64,000 bases of DNA from Semisulcospira habei (Eukaryota > Mollusca > Gastropoda > Semisulcospiridae). Positions 1-11,764 of this stretch are shown here, piece by piece. The notes below the pieces were generated by a model, which was not told the origin of the DNA, made no database searches, and was given only the letters and a program-made list of their open reading frames with translations. Every line of letters begins with the position of its first letter. The first letter of the stretch is position 1. The stretch covers positions 161,627,260 to 161,691,259 of the forward strand of contig BTPG01000003.1 in assembly GCA_036245525.1 (NCBI GenBank), read 5' to 3'. Position numbers and translations under genes: made by a program.

Positions 1-621
1 CCACTGATAACACGAAATGCTTAACACGAAATTTCGCTTAACACGAAGCTGTTTTCGGTTCCCAACCAGAGCAATTTCACTATTATTCACCTGTTTAACA
101 CGAACACAGATTCCATTCACCGAAAACCAAATTCACGTGTCGCTCTCGCGCTGTGGAGTACACATAACAGATCAGAGCGAACTCTAGTCTGTGATTGGCT
201 GAATAGCCTTCGGCTGTTGTAATCCGTCTTCTCATTGGCTAGCACTTCTGAACTGTATTCATGTTGTATCATTCGTGTACCAACACAACCCTTTTACCGA
301 TGCGGGATTGTAATTCAGCCTGTGTTGCTTTTACCTGATGGATTGTAAATTACTATGGATTTTACCTGATGGATTTTACATTAAATATGTGAGCTGAACA
401 CGTTTCCTTGTGTTTTCCTAGCGAGCTGAAGGTATGCACATCAAAGTACGATAATGTGCACTTTTAACCTCGTATTCATTCATGCACGCATCTCTTACAC
501 ACTTTTTTTTTTGCCGGGAGGGCCGTGATCAATTTTGAGGCCATATCGGTTAACACGAAATATGGTTAACACGAAGTGATTTTCCGTGTCCCCAGAAATT
601 CGTGTTAAGCGGACTCCACTG
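1..621. mobile_element. pogo/Tigger-like MITE, right end (left end beyond or at window start)
   Basis: The motif TTAACACGAA or a close variant recurs near 8, 21, 38, 92, 549 and 564, and in inverse form near 600. Read inward from 621 the right terminus is CAGTGGAGTCCGCTTAACAC, the CAGT-type terminus known for pogo/Tigger-like DNA transposons. It is followed directly by TA at 622-623, the target dinucleotide of that superfamily. The left edge (ccactgataacacgaa) looks like the same terminus cut by the window. No transposase is visible, so a non-autonomous element is inferred. Confidence 0.55.
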
Positions 622-652
622 TAGTTCTCCAGTGTTGCTGACTATTAGGGGT
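531..652. repeat. left copy of the duplication flanking RTE-C
   Basis: This stretch, starting aattttgaggccatatcgg and ending gctgactattaggggt, recurs at 1893-1988, on the other side of the RTE-C fragment. It covers the MITE end plus about 30 bp of flank. If it is a target-site duplication it is unusually long (about 120 bp). Confidence 0.75.
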
Positions 653-653
653 C

Positions 654-1892
654 ATCATCATCAGTCCCTTGCCCGAACTGGGCGTTGGGGGGACTGAAAG
701 GCAGCAGCAACAGACAGTGCTCTCCACTGAGTTCTATTTTGGGCGGTGGCAAGCAAGTCTGGCATCTCGAGTTCGGTCCATTCTTTTATGTTTGCGACCC
801 AACTCTTTCTCTGACGACCTCGCCGACGACTTCCTTCGAGAGTGCCTTGGAGGATAGTCTTGGACAAGGTGTTGTGTCGGGTCACGTGGCCAAACCAAGC
901 AAGCTTGCGCCGTTTCACGGTTGCCAGAAGGGGTTCATGTGGGCCCACCAGGGAAGTGACGATGCTCCGTACATATTCGTTGGTCTTGTGCTCGCGGTAC
1001 GAGATGCGGAGCAACTTCCTCAGGCACTTGTTCTCAAAGGCCTGGATTTTCTTTTCTGAGTCTGCAAGCAGTGTCCAAGTCTCACAGCCGTAGAGTAGAA
1101 TAGACACTACGAGGGACTTGTAAAGCCTGTACTTGATGGTGAAGCTGATGGAGTTACTTCGCCATATCCTGTCCAGCCTGGCCATTGCGGATGTTGCTGT
1201 ACCTATCCTGATACGGATCTCTGCTATGCAACTACCGTCTTTGGACAGGGTGGCTCCCAAGTACTTGAAGCTATTGACCTCTTCTAGCTTCTGGCCGTTC
1301 ATGTGAATGTTGCTGCTGCTGTCGCTTGTGGTGTTGATCATCACTTTGCTTTTATCCGTACTGATCTCCATGCCATAAGACCCTGCGCTACTTGAAAGTT
1401 TGTCTGTCAGGTTTTGGAGCTCACTATTGCTGCCTGCCATGAGGTCAATGTCGTCTGCGAATCGAAGATTGCACAGGGATCTGCCACCAATAGAGATTGA
1501 AGTATGGTGGTCGTGGAGGGTTTCCTGCATGATCTTCTCCAGGAATATGTTGAAAAGGACAGGAGAGAGCAGGCATCCTTGACGGACACCGATCGTCGTC
1601 CTGAAGAACTCGCCTGACTGATTGTTAAGTAGAACCGCGCTGCAGGCGTTCTTGTAAAGCGCTTCTATCATTTGGATCAGTCCCTCCTCTATGTTGAACG
1701 ATCTCATGACTTGCCAGAGTCCGTCGTGCCAGACGCGATCAAATGCTTTCCTGAAATCAATGAAGTTGTGGTAGAGTTCGCGCTGATGCTGCAGATGTTT
1801 CTCGATCAGGACGCGGCAGTTGAAAATCTGCTCTACAGTGCTTCTTCCAACTCTGAAGCCAGCCTGTTCTTCTGCCAGCAGTTCCTCGGCGA
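654..1892 (-). pseudogene. RTE-C: 5'-truncated non-LTR retrotransposon, RT and C-terminal part
   Basis: A minus-strand reading frame stays open from about 1890 down to 661. It encodes the second half of a non-LTR reverse transcriptase. In order: FRVGRSTVEQI, motif A FIDFRKAFDRVWHDG, GVRQGCLLSPVLFN, the catalytic box RFADDIDLMAG, SFKYLGATLS, the thumb region LLYGCETWTL, and an RRRGRQRKSW C-terminus typical of the RTE/BovB group. The endonuclease is missing, so the copy is 5'-truncated. On its own strand the 3' end runs into a TGATGATGA microsatellite (653-663), the kind of tail RTE elements carry. The frame is unbroken, so truncation is the main lesion. The clade is recognised from motifs only. 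Confidence 0.8.
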
Positions 1893-1988
1893 AATTTTGA
1901 GGCCATATCGGTTAACACGAAATATGGTTAACACGAAGTGATTTTCCGTGTCCCGTGTAGTTCTCCAGTGTTGCTGACTATTAGGGGT
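1893..1988. repeat. right copy of the duplication flanking RTE-C
   Basis: Matches 531-652 except for about 26 bp missing after ttttccgtgtccc. The missing part is the last bases of the MITE terminus, present in the left copy. Confidence 0.75.
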
Positions 1989-4850
1989 ACGCTCATTCTG
2001 ATCTAGCTAGTTTCATGGACTTTGACCCAGTATCAATTCTTTTGATAGAATTTATTCCCATGATGGGTACAGAAAGAAGAAGCAGATACATTACAAATTT
2101 GACTATTGTGGTATGTGTACCTCATTAAAATGTGTGAAAAATCATCCAGAAGTTTGACACTAGAGGAATTAAATTCTGTGTTGAGGCCATCAGAGGCTTA
2201 GAGTTGTTTACTGATTGGTCTAGTCTGCTTCTGAAGACCCCAATAGGTACATCTGTTAAAATAAGTTAAAGGTCCTTCTCTAAAATGTAACAATACTGCC
2301 CCTAAAACAAAAGTGTGTTACGTGCAGTATGCAGGGTGTCCCACACTCACACACTGCAAAATTTACTTATTGCAAGAAGATGATTAAAAGACAACTAAAA
2401 TCCTTTCTGCTGGAGATAGTACTAGCCTCACACATGATTAATATGCAAATTTGTCTACCTATCTTCTTGTCTGTGTTTGTTGAAATGGAAAAAATATAGT
2501 TATTTCCAAGACTGAATTATTATTAAAAGCAAAAATGTTCACCGATCACAGCTTTTACGCACATTTTTGGCTTCAAACAGTCGCTACAGTATGTTACGAT
2601 TGTGGTTGTGTTGGCCTGTGAGAGCATACATGTGTTAATCGTAGGAAACGATCCAATATTTATTTGAGCTATCATGGTTACGTATCACGTACCTTTTCAG
2701 TGATATTCTTTATTGTTCGTGCATGATAGTGGATTTGGCTTTGTTATGATACGCTAATTTTAGTCCGGAAGCTTCTAGAAAAGTTGCACGGAGAAGAGCG
2801 GTCGATTTTTGTTTTGCACAGCTTAGCTGAGAATGAACCAGAATGTTCGAATCAGGGTCACGCTGTCTAGTGACCTCGTACATGTGACATCAAAAGAGTA
2901 AGGAACATTTTTGTAACACGGTAGCAAAGTTGCTAGTCATAGTTGTTTACTGTGCGCGTGAAATTAGCAGCCGTTCTTTGTGTTGTGAAAAGTCGTAAAC
3001 GGTTTGCCATATTTTTGTATGATATCATTACATACTGAGATTTGGGGCTGAAATGAGCAGTCGAATTTTGTAGATCATTATAGTTATTCGAGAAAGTTCT
3101 TTTTTTTTTATTAATATTTATGAGTTTCAGTAATGTGTTCTGTTCTGATTGGTTGCGTTGTATAAATTCTTAGATTTTTCTGGAAAATGGTTTTACTATA
3201 AAAGTTGTTGTTAGTAAGCCACGTATATACATTGTCACGCATTGTCAGTTGTAGGGACACACAGTTTATCGTAGGTACGTGGCCCGTATAGGGTGTACAT
3301 TGTGAGAGACGCAGCGTAACGGTGGTGTACGTTGTGTGAGGAACTTTGTGTCGCCAGTGTTGACATTTGAAGAAGAGACGTCGTATCAGTGTTGGTGCAT
3401 TTGGGAATGCATTGTGTGGAGATCGCATCGCTGAATTAAAATATTGTTGGAACTGTTACTCCAGTATTGTCTACGTCCTTAGCCCTTTTGCCGCCGATCT
3501 TGCCGTTTGGCGAGTACGTGGCTTTCCGCCGATCTCGCCTTTTGGCGAGTAACACAGTTGAGTTCACTGCACTTGATCGTGACTCTAATGTATGAGGTAG
3601 TTTTGGTCAATAATAGTGCATCATGGGACAGGGGAATCCCCTCTTACATTCCAGCGCTAACTTTGAGTGCTTTTGAGAGTTTTGAGCGAGAAAATTGCGA
3701 GTTTTTCTGACTTTTTGGGAGAGGTGCTTTTTCGTGATAGCTGAAACTTTGAAAGGGCGAAGTGAGCGGCACAAGAGACTATATACGGCCTTAGTTTTGC
3801 GTCGTTTGAACCTCTTTAACACCTGTGGTGGTGAAAGGGTTAAGCCACGTTTGACGGGTTGCAGCTGAATGAAGTTTATTTAAAAGAACCTTACGTGCGT
3901 GCATCTGGTGTGTTTATCATACGACTATGACTCCACCACGTAACACAGTACCATTGGCATTAGTAAGAGCTGAAGAAGTGGAAACTATGTGCATTAAAAA
4001 TTTTCTGTGTTAGGGAACAGTTATCACACTGACTGACTGACTAATTCAAAAGATTAGATCTGATGAACAAACACGCATGACAATAGTAAGAAGAGAGGTG
4101 ATGGGTGGTGTAGTGAGTGTGATGGTACAATGATGTTGCTGACCTAGTTGGGTTGGATATACTTTAAAACAAATGACCCCCACCTTTTGAACAGTCATCA
4201 GATATGCAGATCTTATCTCGCTGAAGCATAGGAAATATATGTTCTGTACAGTTTTAGTGCGCCCAGTTTTAGTCAGTTGCGTTAAATGGAGGTCTTTTCT
4301 GCTAGTCAGTTGAAGAATTGTTGCTCTGCCTGATTAATCGAATGGGAGTGACTTTATCTCTCATACCCCACCTGATTAAGGATTTGTGTTACATCTATAT
4401 GGTCTGCATGACAATCTACCATAGTTATGGGGCGTTACATTCAGTGAACTATGTTCACAGTTTGTCCAGTACATAAGGAGAAAGTACCACAAGCCTATTG
4501 TTGTCTTTTATTTTTATGAATCCAATCTCAGTACCAAAGACATGATGCATCTCCACTGCACATGTTCAGTCATTGCATCAGCTGGGGTAGGGATTAGGAC
4601 ATCTAGCCTAATTAAGAATAGTGATGCGCAACACACAGCATTATCCTATCCCTAGGTAGTGATCGCTGCTGTACCTACAACTTGCTGTCATTCCATACAC
4701 ATGGCCTCTCAGACACAACTTTTTCTAGAGGCAACACCTTCAGGTGGTGCCCCCTGATTTTCACAGAGATCACAGCAAGTGGTATAATTGAGCGATGTGC
4801 AGACTGGGCAGGCACTAAGTCCAGCTCTGATCACAAACTCTGACATTTTT
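1989..4850. other. no gene recognised; AT-rich non-coding DNA
   Basis: Only short open frames with no recognisable domain. A small local feature is at about 3488-3550: two degenerate copies of a GCCGATCTYGCC/TTTGGCGAGTA unit, the second forming a CTCGCC-TTTT-GGCGAG hairpin. The missing N-terminal exon of the TatD gene was looked for here and not found. Confidence 0.5.
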
Positions 4851-5580
4851 GGCTCACGTGCGAATCAAAAGTGAGTATGTTCTGGGCCAGTAGACGTTGT
4901 CTGTAGTAAACTTTAACTTTGGCATTTTCTCGGAGCCTATTCAAGCTACAGTCTTCAAACTTGGCCCAAGGATACTTTGTGGCAAGACTTTCTAAACATA
5001 CCAATTTCAGTGACCACTCACAAAGGTCAAGGTCAGGAAATACATAAAAAAATAGCTTTGTTTTCTCAAAACTCTTACCGATGGCATGACTAATAGGAAG
5101 GTATACTTAGAATACTGATTTCAGCCTAAGCATCCGATGTGTATACTATACAACTAAGGAGGCGACTTCAGGGCGTCGTTACCAAGAAACCCTGAGTGGC
5201 CTCCCCTTCCTCCATATCCGGTGACGTCCTTCCTGTCAGTCTTTTTTGCTTAGCTCTTCCATAACGGTTGTGTTCAGCCTAGGTGGATTTTCTTCGGTTT
5301 TCGTCGTGTTACCAGTGTGCTTCATGGGAATTCAACTGGCAGTGTGTTTTTTCTTGGATTCATGACGGATTGTGTCCCTCCGCATAGTACGCATAGCCCT
5401 AGCCTAATAGATTTCACTGGTAAAAAAGCCAACCCTTATGTTAAGACACTTGAACACTTACTCTTGTTAAGACATTTCAGTGACTGTCAGAAAGGTTTTG
5501 GTAAAAAAATGTCAGACTAATTATGTGGATTGGTCATACATGTGAGCCATAAGGGCTTTGCCATGCTTGCTTTTAACTGA
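4850..5580 (+). repeat. repeat A, copy 1, interrupted by a DIRS-1 end fragment
   Basis: Starts ggctcacgtgcgaatc and continues through the shared body (aaactttaactttggcatt, tcaaacttggcccaagg, gtgacc..cacaaaggtcaagg). It resumes after the DIRS fragment with the shared 3' end ggtcatacatgtgagccat (about 5531-5552). Other copies are at 6549, 26963, 35935/39786, 48170 and 55508. Confidence 0.7.
5056..5375 (+). mobile_element. DIRS-1 family left-end fragment
   Basis: About 320 bp matching the left end of the DIRS-1 element at 7617-7925, from tttgttttctcaaaactctt through gtgttttttcttgg. It includes the inverted terminal repeat sequence and the start of the 5' leader. It has small differences (extra bases around 5155-5195) and no coding region. 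It lies inside repeat A copy 1. Confidence 0.8.
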
Positions 5581-5634
5581 GCTGGAATGTGTGCAGGTTG
5601 TGATGAATGCAGGTTTTGTTTTATGCGTTGACAG

Positions 5635-5800
5635 CCAGGTGGCGACCAATTGTTAATGAGCCGCGAGTGTGGATGGCGATGGGCTGTCACCCAAAGAGTG
5701 CTACTGACTACAATGAGTGGGCTGACCATGGTCTTCGACAATGTCTCAAGCACCCTAAGACAGTTGCATTGGGAGAAATTGGACTGGACTACTCCAAGAG
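5635..5800 (+). CDS. TATDN2: TatD DNase exon (beta-strand region with GEIGLDY)
   Basis: The exon follows a TTGACAG acceptor at 5634 and ends at AAGAG before GTTGGT (a weak donor). It begins with two bases completing a codon and ends with two bases (AG) of a Ser codon finished by the next exon. The peptide has VWMAMGCHPK and, at its end, VALGEIGLDYSK. These match the TatD core in which the Glu of GEIGLD binds catalytic metal. TatD proteins are Mg-dependent nucleases acting on DNA ends. The HPK spacing and YNEW stretch fit the TATDN2 branch better than TATDN1/3. The open frame continues past 5800 but family similarity stops there, which sets the donor. Function is inferred from family. Confidence 0.8.
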
Positions 5801-6548
5801 GTTGGTAGACATGCATAAAATTAATACTGATCACCAAAGGAAATGTGACATTAAAATCTGTTTGAAATATTTCTTTATTTTGGTTGATTCAAATGATGTT
5901 TCATTTCATTTGCTTGTCAGTTTACGTACACTACCAGTCCCTTATCTCTCCAATGATCTGCATGAGAGAAAGATACACGTGAGCCTCTGCAGTTATCAGA
6001 ATCTATACCTTGTGCTGACATCAGCAAGAGCAACTCTAGCTGTTGCTCGAAAGGATTTTATTCTGTGGTCAAGCATATGACTATACCAATTATGTTGGCT
6101 CATGTGTGTTAGTATAGCAAAGTTAGTTATGTACTGAATTGTTCAGCGCATGTTAACCCCTTCCCTACAACTGGACACATATTGTGTTTCTGAAATTTTT
6201 GATAACTCAATGCTAAGAAAAAATTGGTCTTTCCAGGGAACATAGATGCAAAGTGTTTTCAGCAAGATGCAAGATCTTCATGAGCCACGGCATCTGAAGG
6301 GCTTATGGAGATCTGTACCTTGCACAGCTGGGTGCTGTTTATTTTTTCTTGGCAGTGAAGGGATTAAGCTGTCAACCATTCCCCAAGGTAAAAATAAATG
6401 TTGATATTTCTGGTTTTGGACATTATTTTTGAAGATGCCAGACACAGAGTCACAAGAGAAATCCTGGAAAAAATTGCTGTATGTTTTTTGTGTGTGTGTA
6501 TGAATGCAGATAAACTAGAATTAGACTAGATGGGGCTAACAAATAATT
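5801..6548. other. intron sequence, no gene
   Basis: Start of the 21-kb intron of the TatD gene. No domain-bearing frame is seen. Confidence 0.5.
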
Positions 6549-7506
6549 TTTGGCTCACGTGCGAAGCAAAAGTGAGCATGTTTTGGGCCAGTGGTTGTCC
6601 ATCCGTCATCCATGGTAAACTTTAACGTTCGCATTTTCTCGGAGACTATTCAAGCCACATTCTTCAAACTTTTGCCCAAGGATACTTTGAGGTAAGACCT
6701 TTCTAAACATACCAATTTCAGTGACCTCTCACAAAGGTCAAGGTCACAGGATCAGGAAATAGTTAAATAATTTTTTCTCAAATAATTCACAACTCCAAAC
6801 CCAAACTTGGTACAAAGATACTTGATGGTAAGACCTTTGTATAAGTACTAATTTGGTTGATCCCTCGGAAAGGTTAAGGGTCACAGGAGCTCAGGAAATA
6901 GGTGAAAAATAGCCATATTTTGACGCTTTTTCTCAAATACAAATTCACAACTTTAAACCCAAACTTGCTACACCTGATGGGAAGACCTTTCTATGCACAC
7001 TAATTTGGTTGGTCCCTCGGAAAGGTCAAGGGTCACGAGAGCTCAGGAAATCGGTAAAAAATAGCCATATTTTGACAAAAGATGTTTTTCCTCAAATACT
7101 ATTTACAACTTAAAACCTAAATTTGGTACATAGATACTTATCCATGCATACTAATTTGGATGACCCCTTGGAAAGGTCAAGGGTCACAAGAGGCTGGCAA
7201 ATGTGTGTAAAATGCTGATTTTTTTATAAAATTGTAGGTATTCCCAAATTTTTTCAAATTTTTTAACCAAATTTGGTACAAAGATAGCTGATGATAAGAC
7301 CTTCCTATGCATACTAATTTAGATGACTCATCACAAAGGTCAAGGGTCACGGTAGGGGGGGGGGGGGGGTTGACAGATGTGTGAAAAATGCTTACATTTT
7401 CAGAAAACATGGATTTTGCAGCTGCAGTAATCAGCCCTTGTCATGCAGGTCACACATATGTAAATCGGTCATACACGTGAGCCATAATGGCTTTGCCTTT
7501 CTTGTT
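6549..7506 (+). repeat. repeat A, copy 2 (near full length, about 960 bp)
   Basis: Starts ttttggctcacgtgcgaagc and ends gtcatacacgtgagccataa followed by tggctttgcc. The two ends carry GGCTCACGTG and its inverse CACGTGAGCC. The interior is four degenerate units of about 150-165 bp. Each has aacttggtacaaagatac, gacctttctatgcatact, ggaaaggtcaagggtcac and a-rich ctcaaatac blocks. No protein is encoded. A run of about 14 G lies at 7355-7368. Confidence 0.75.
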
Positions 7507-7631
7507 AAAAAATGTTATTGGCTTTGCACCAAGATTTGTTCATCACTTAACCTTCGCCGTACCACGTGGGTGCAGGCATACCTACACTTTCATTAAAGTC
7601 GGTGTTTCTTGGTCATTTGTTGTCTCAAAAC

Positions 7632-7809
7632 TCTTACCGATGGCATGACTAATAGGAAGGTACACTTAGCATACCAATTTCAGCCTAAGCATCCGATGTG
7701 TATACTATACAACAAGGAGGCGACTGCAGAGCGTCGTTACCAAGCCCTGAGTGGCCTCCCCTTCCTCCATATCCGGTGCTTTCCTTCCCGTCAGTCTTTT
7801 TTGCTTAGC
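7632..7809 (+). repeat. DIRS-1 left inverted terminal repeat
   Basis: From cttaccgatggcatgac to gtcagtcttttttgcttag. It is the reverse complement of 16829-17005 with only a few differences (for example gactgcag against gacttcag). Confidence 0.88.
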
Positions 7810-7981
7810 GCTTCCGTAACGGTTGTGTTCAGCCTAGGCGGATATTCTTCAACGGTTTTCGTCGTGTTACCGGTGTGTTTCGTGGAAATCAACTGACAGT
7901 GTGTTTTTTCTTGGCTTCCTGACGGGTTTCATCTTGCCTTGGATAGATTCCTGGTGGAATTCCAGAAAGATAAGCGCCGCA

Positions 7982-7989
7982 ATGGCAAG
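7982..7989 (+). CDS. DIRS-1 ORF1, putative 8-nt coding first exon
   Basis: ATGGCAAG in a strong start context (gccgcaATGG) is followed at 7990 by GTAAGG, a good 5' splice site. Joining it to the acceptor ending TTGTGTTGCAG at 11618 gives M-A-S-L-Q-V-K-T-C and continues in frame into a cysteine-rich Gag-like segment. The splice is a prediction from sequence. The phase agreement and the cysteine motif downstream are the support. Confidence 0.55.
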
Positions 7990-8255
7990 GTAAGGCCTCG
8001 GTTATTGCCATGTAGCCGGCAAGATGGCGGACCGGCCGTTGGCACTTTCCGTGGATTTTCGCTCAAGTGTCGGACATGGCTTGAATTTTCGTGAAACTTG
8101 CTCGACTTTTTGGGAACTCGCTTCAACTGACCTCTGCTTTCGAACGGCGGATATAATTGCCTCCTCTGTTCGTGAGTTCGGATATCGTGGCCTCGAGGGG
8201 GTAACCGCGATCGTGCAGCGATACGATACTTTATCGCCACGCAGATAACCCAAGT

Positions 8256-11200
8256 CCTCGCGCTGGGACCATATGGCGTTGAGGCGCGTCCCCTGGGCGG
8301 TGGATAGGGGGTCCCTCGTGAGAGGGGTGCACCGAATGAAATAAGGTGCCGTGAACCAACATGGTCTAAGGGAAGGTGACCCCGACAGAAAACCCCTGGT
8401 CCTCCTAGTAAGGGGTTGGGCGTGGGGGTAGCTTCCCCACCCTGCAAAAAAGGAAATAGCTACAAAAACGCCGACGAAAAGACTAACAGTAATTCCTTTC
8501 CTGGAGGAGGAAGGTTCTTCTACCAGAAGACTCATGACGTCATGTGGTGAAAGCCGGAAGTCTTCGGAAGCCACAGGACCGAGCCGCCTCTCTCTATCCA
8601 GGGATACAACCATGGGCACATGGAACGTCAAGACCATATACCAGAGCGGCAAGAAATGCAAAAGTACAACCTTTCCCTGCTAGGTATCAGTGAAGCCAGA
8701 TGGACGCAGTCTGGCCAGAAAAGGCTGTTAAGTGGGGAGATGATTCTGTATTCAGGTCATGAAGAGGAGAATGCCCCCCCATACAGAAGGCGTAGCATTC
8801 ATGCTGTCACCAGTGGCACAGAGAGCGCTGATGGGCTGGGAACCTCTTGGGCCAAGAATCATCACAGCAGCCTTTAGAACCAAGAAAAAGCTCAAGCTGA
8901 ACGTCATCCAGTGTTATGCGCCCACTAATGACAGGGACGAGGAAGAGAAACAAGAGTTCTACGACCGACTCCAGAGTGCCTTGGACAAATGTGCTGAGCG
9001 AGACATCACCATCGTCATGGGCGATTTTAATGCCAAAATAGGGGAGGACAACACCGGATACGAAGAGGTGATGGGGAGACAGGGACTAGGCTCAGAGATG
9101 AGTGAGAACAGGGAGAGGTTTGTAGACTTTTGTGCTCTAAACCGACTTGTCATTGGAGGCAGCATCTTCCCACACAGAAGGATACACAAAGCAACTTGGG
9201 GTCTCACCTGACCATACAACAGAGAACCAAATAGACCATATCTGCATTAGCAAGAAATTTAGAAGATCCCTTCAAGATGTTCGAGTGAGGAGGGGAGCAG
9301 ATGTCGTCTCCGACCACCATCTGCTTACCTTAAGAATGAAGCTCAAGCTAAAGAAAAGCCGCACAGAGACAAAAAGAAGACAGCGCTATAATGTAGGCCT
9401 CCTGAGAGAAACTGGAGTTAGAGAAGAGTTCAAACTGGTGCTGTCCAACCGGTTTCAAGCGCTACAGGAGCTAGTAAATGAAGAGGAGGCGGCCACCACA
9501 GAGCAGCAGTGGAAGGCAGTTAGAGAGGCGCTGAACTCAACGTGCAAAGACACTGTAGGGTTCAGGAAACACCATCACAAGGACTGGCTGTCGGCACAGA
9601 CCTTGAAGAAGATAGAAGTGAGGAAGCAGAAAAAAGCAGTTGTCAATAACAGTCGCACGAGAGCAGCCAAAGTAAGGGCACAGGGGGAATACTCAGAAGC
9701 CAACCGCGAGGTGAAGAGTAGTATCAGGGCAGACAAGAGGGCCTACACAGACAGCCTGGCAGCAGAGGCAGAAAAGGCAGCAGGCAGCGGCAATATGAAA
9801 CAGCTCTATGACATTACCAGAAGATTGTCAGGCAAGTATGGCCATACAGAAAGACCAGTGAAAGACAAAGAAGGCAAGCCTATTGCAGACAGAGCAGACC
9901 AACTCGACAGATGGGCCGAGTATTTTGAAGAGTTACTGAACAGACCTAGCCCACCCGACCCCCCAGACATCCAGCCGGCAGAGACCGACCTACCCATCAG
10001 CTGTGACGGACCCAGCCGGGAAGAGATCAGAAGAGCAGTGGCATTTTTGAAGAATGGCAAAGCAGCAGGCCCAGATGGCATCCCAGCAGAGTCTCTGAAA
10101 GCAGACCTAGAAACAACAGTGGAGATGCTGTACCCACTGTTTGGAAAGATCTGGGAAGAGGAGGTGATGCCGGCTGACTGGAAGGAAGGGTACCTAATCA
10201 AGCTTCCCAAGAAAGGCGACCTCAGCAAGTGTTACAACTACAGAGGAATCACCTTGCTGTCAGTACCAGGAGAGGTCTTCAACAGGATCATCCTGGAGAG
10301 AATGAAGAGCTCCGTTGACCCCCAGCTGAGAGACCAGCAAGCAGGATTCAGGAAGAACCGATCATGTACAGACCAGATCGCCACTCTCCGCATCATCGTG
10401 GAACAGTCTCTGGAGTGGAGCTCCCCGCTGTCAACTTTGTGGATTATGAGAAAGCATTTGACAGTGTGGACCGAGAGACTCTGTGGAAACTCCTACGACA
10501 CTACGGTGTACCCACAAAGCTCGTCCGCCTGATCAAGAGCAGCTACGATGACATGACATGTCGCGTGATCCACGAAGGGCAGTTCACCAGGGAGCTCCAG
10601 GTCAGAACTGGTGTCAGGCAGGGGTGTCTGCTGTCTCCGTTCCTCTTCCTACTGGCCATAGACTGGGTCATGAAGATGACCACAGAACACAGACGAAGTG
10701 GAATACAATGGACACTGTGGACACAGCTTGACGACCTCGATTTTGCAGACGACTTGGCATTACTGTCCCACACTCATCAACAAATGCAGGACAAGACCAC
10801 GAGGCTTGCTGACATCTTGTCCCAAGTGGGCCTCACCATTCACAAACAGAAAACAAAGACAATGAGGCTGAACTCAACCAGGGAGGAACCAGTCTTGCTT
10901 GCTGGCACCCGTTGGAGGAGGTGGAGTCCTTCACCTATCTCGGGAGCATCATAGACAAAAAAGGCGGCACTGATGCAGATGTCAGAGCACGAATCGGTAA
11001 AGCCAGAGCAGCCTTTCTCCAGTTGAAAAAAGTGTGGAGTTCCAGAGAGCTGTCACAACACACCAAAGTCCGGATTTTCAACTCCAATGTAAAAGCAGTT
11101 CTCCTATATGGAGCAGAGACTTGGAGATTGACAAAAACCACAGTCAACAGAGTACAGACCTTCATGAACAGTTGCCTTAGAAGAATTTTGAAAATCCACT

Positions 11201-11535
11201 GGCCAGAGAAGATCAGCAACGTCAGACTCTGGGAGAGAACAGAGCAGATAACAGCAGAGAATGAAATTGGGCGAAGAAGATGGGGATGGATCGGTCACAG
11301 TCTGAGAAAGCCAGCTTCCAGTATCACTAGGCAGGCATTGTCGTGGAACCCCCAGGGAAAGAGGAAAAGAGGTAGGCCGAGAAACTCCTGGCGTCGAGAC
11401 CTCCAAGCAGACATCAAGAGACTGGGAACCACCTGGATTAGAATCGAAGGAGAAGCACAGGACAGGAGTTGCTGGAGATCTCTCGTCGACGGCCTATACC
11501 CGGGTAGGGGTGACAGGCGTAAGTAAGTAAGTAAG
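8256..11535 (+). mobile_element. RTE-A copy 1, full length, inserted in DIRS-1
   Basis: Starts at the family 5' end cctcgcgctgggacc and ends in TAAG repeats. It is flanked by the 11-bp duplication ataacccaagt at 8245-8255 and 11536-11546. The host is the leader intron of DIRS-1. Length is 3280 bp. Confidence 0.93.
8532..11526 (+). pseudogene. RTE-A copy 1 endonuclease-RT pseudogene
   Basis: Corresponds to the 1004-codon protein of the intact copies but is broken at least five times. A gap of about 20 bp near 8653 removes KAAQIAAE. There is an extra C near 8767 and an extra G near 9197. Four bases are lost near 10430, just before motif A. One C is lost near 10908. Fragments still show GDFNAKIG, GVRQGCLLSPFLF and LDFADDLALL. 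The C-terminal part (10912-11526) is open and ends in the TAAG tail. Confidence 0.88.
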
Positions 11536-11618
11536 ATAACCCAAGTTAGCACCCCATCGAGGTCGAGATTTTCAGGTGTACACACACTGTCACCTTTCAC
11601 TTTTGTTTTGTGTTGCAG

Positions 11619-11764
11619 TTTACAAGTAAAGACCTGCGTGCAGTGTGGAACCTTTCAGTGGCCCAGCGACTCCCATGCTGTATGCCTCCCCTGTTCCGGC
11701 TGTGCATCCGGACAAACTTGTAACATTTGCGCCGACTGGGTGGAGGAACAATGGTCACAACTAT
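11619..11764 (+). CDS. DIRS-1 ORF1, putative second exon: Gag-like cysteine-rich domain
   Basis: Preceded by a pyrimidine-rich CACTTTTGTTTTGTGTTGCAG and followed by GTAAGT at 11765. The frame set by the 8-nt first exon gives a compact zinc-binding-like segment: KTCVQCGTF, SDSHAVCLPCSGCA, TCNICADWVEEQW. The C-x2-C, H-x3-C-x2-C, C-x2-C spacing with trailing Trp residues resembles the N-terminus of DIRS ORF1 (Gag-like) proteins. Unspliced, the frame would stop at TAA shortly after 11770. The exon ends with one base of a codon. Confidence 0.6.

Noticed and set aside
3111..3428. 105-codon minus-strand frame
   Set aside because: No recognisable domain, Thr-rich, AT-rich intronic setting.
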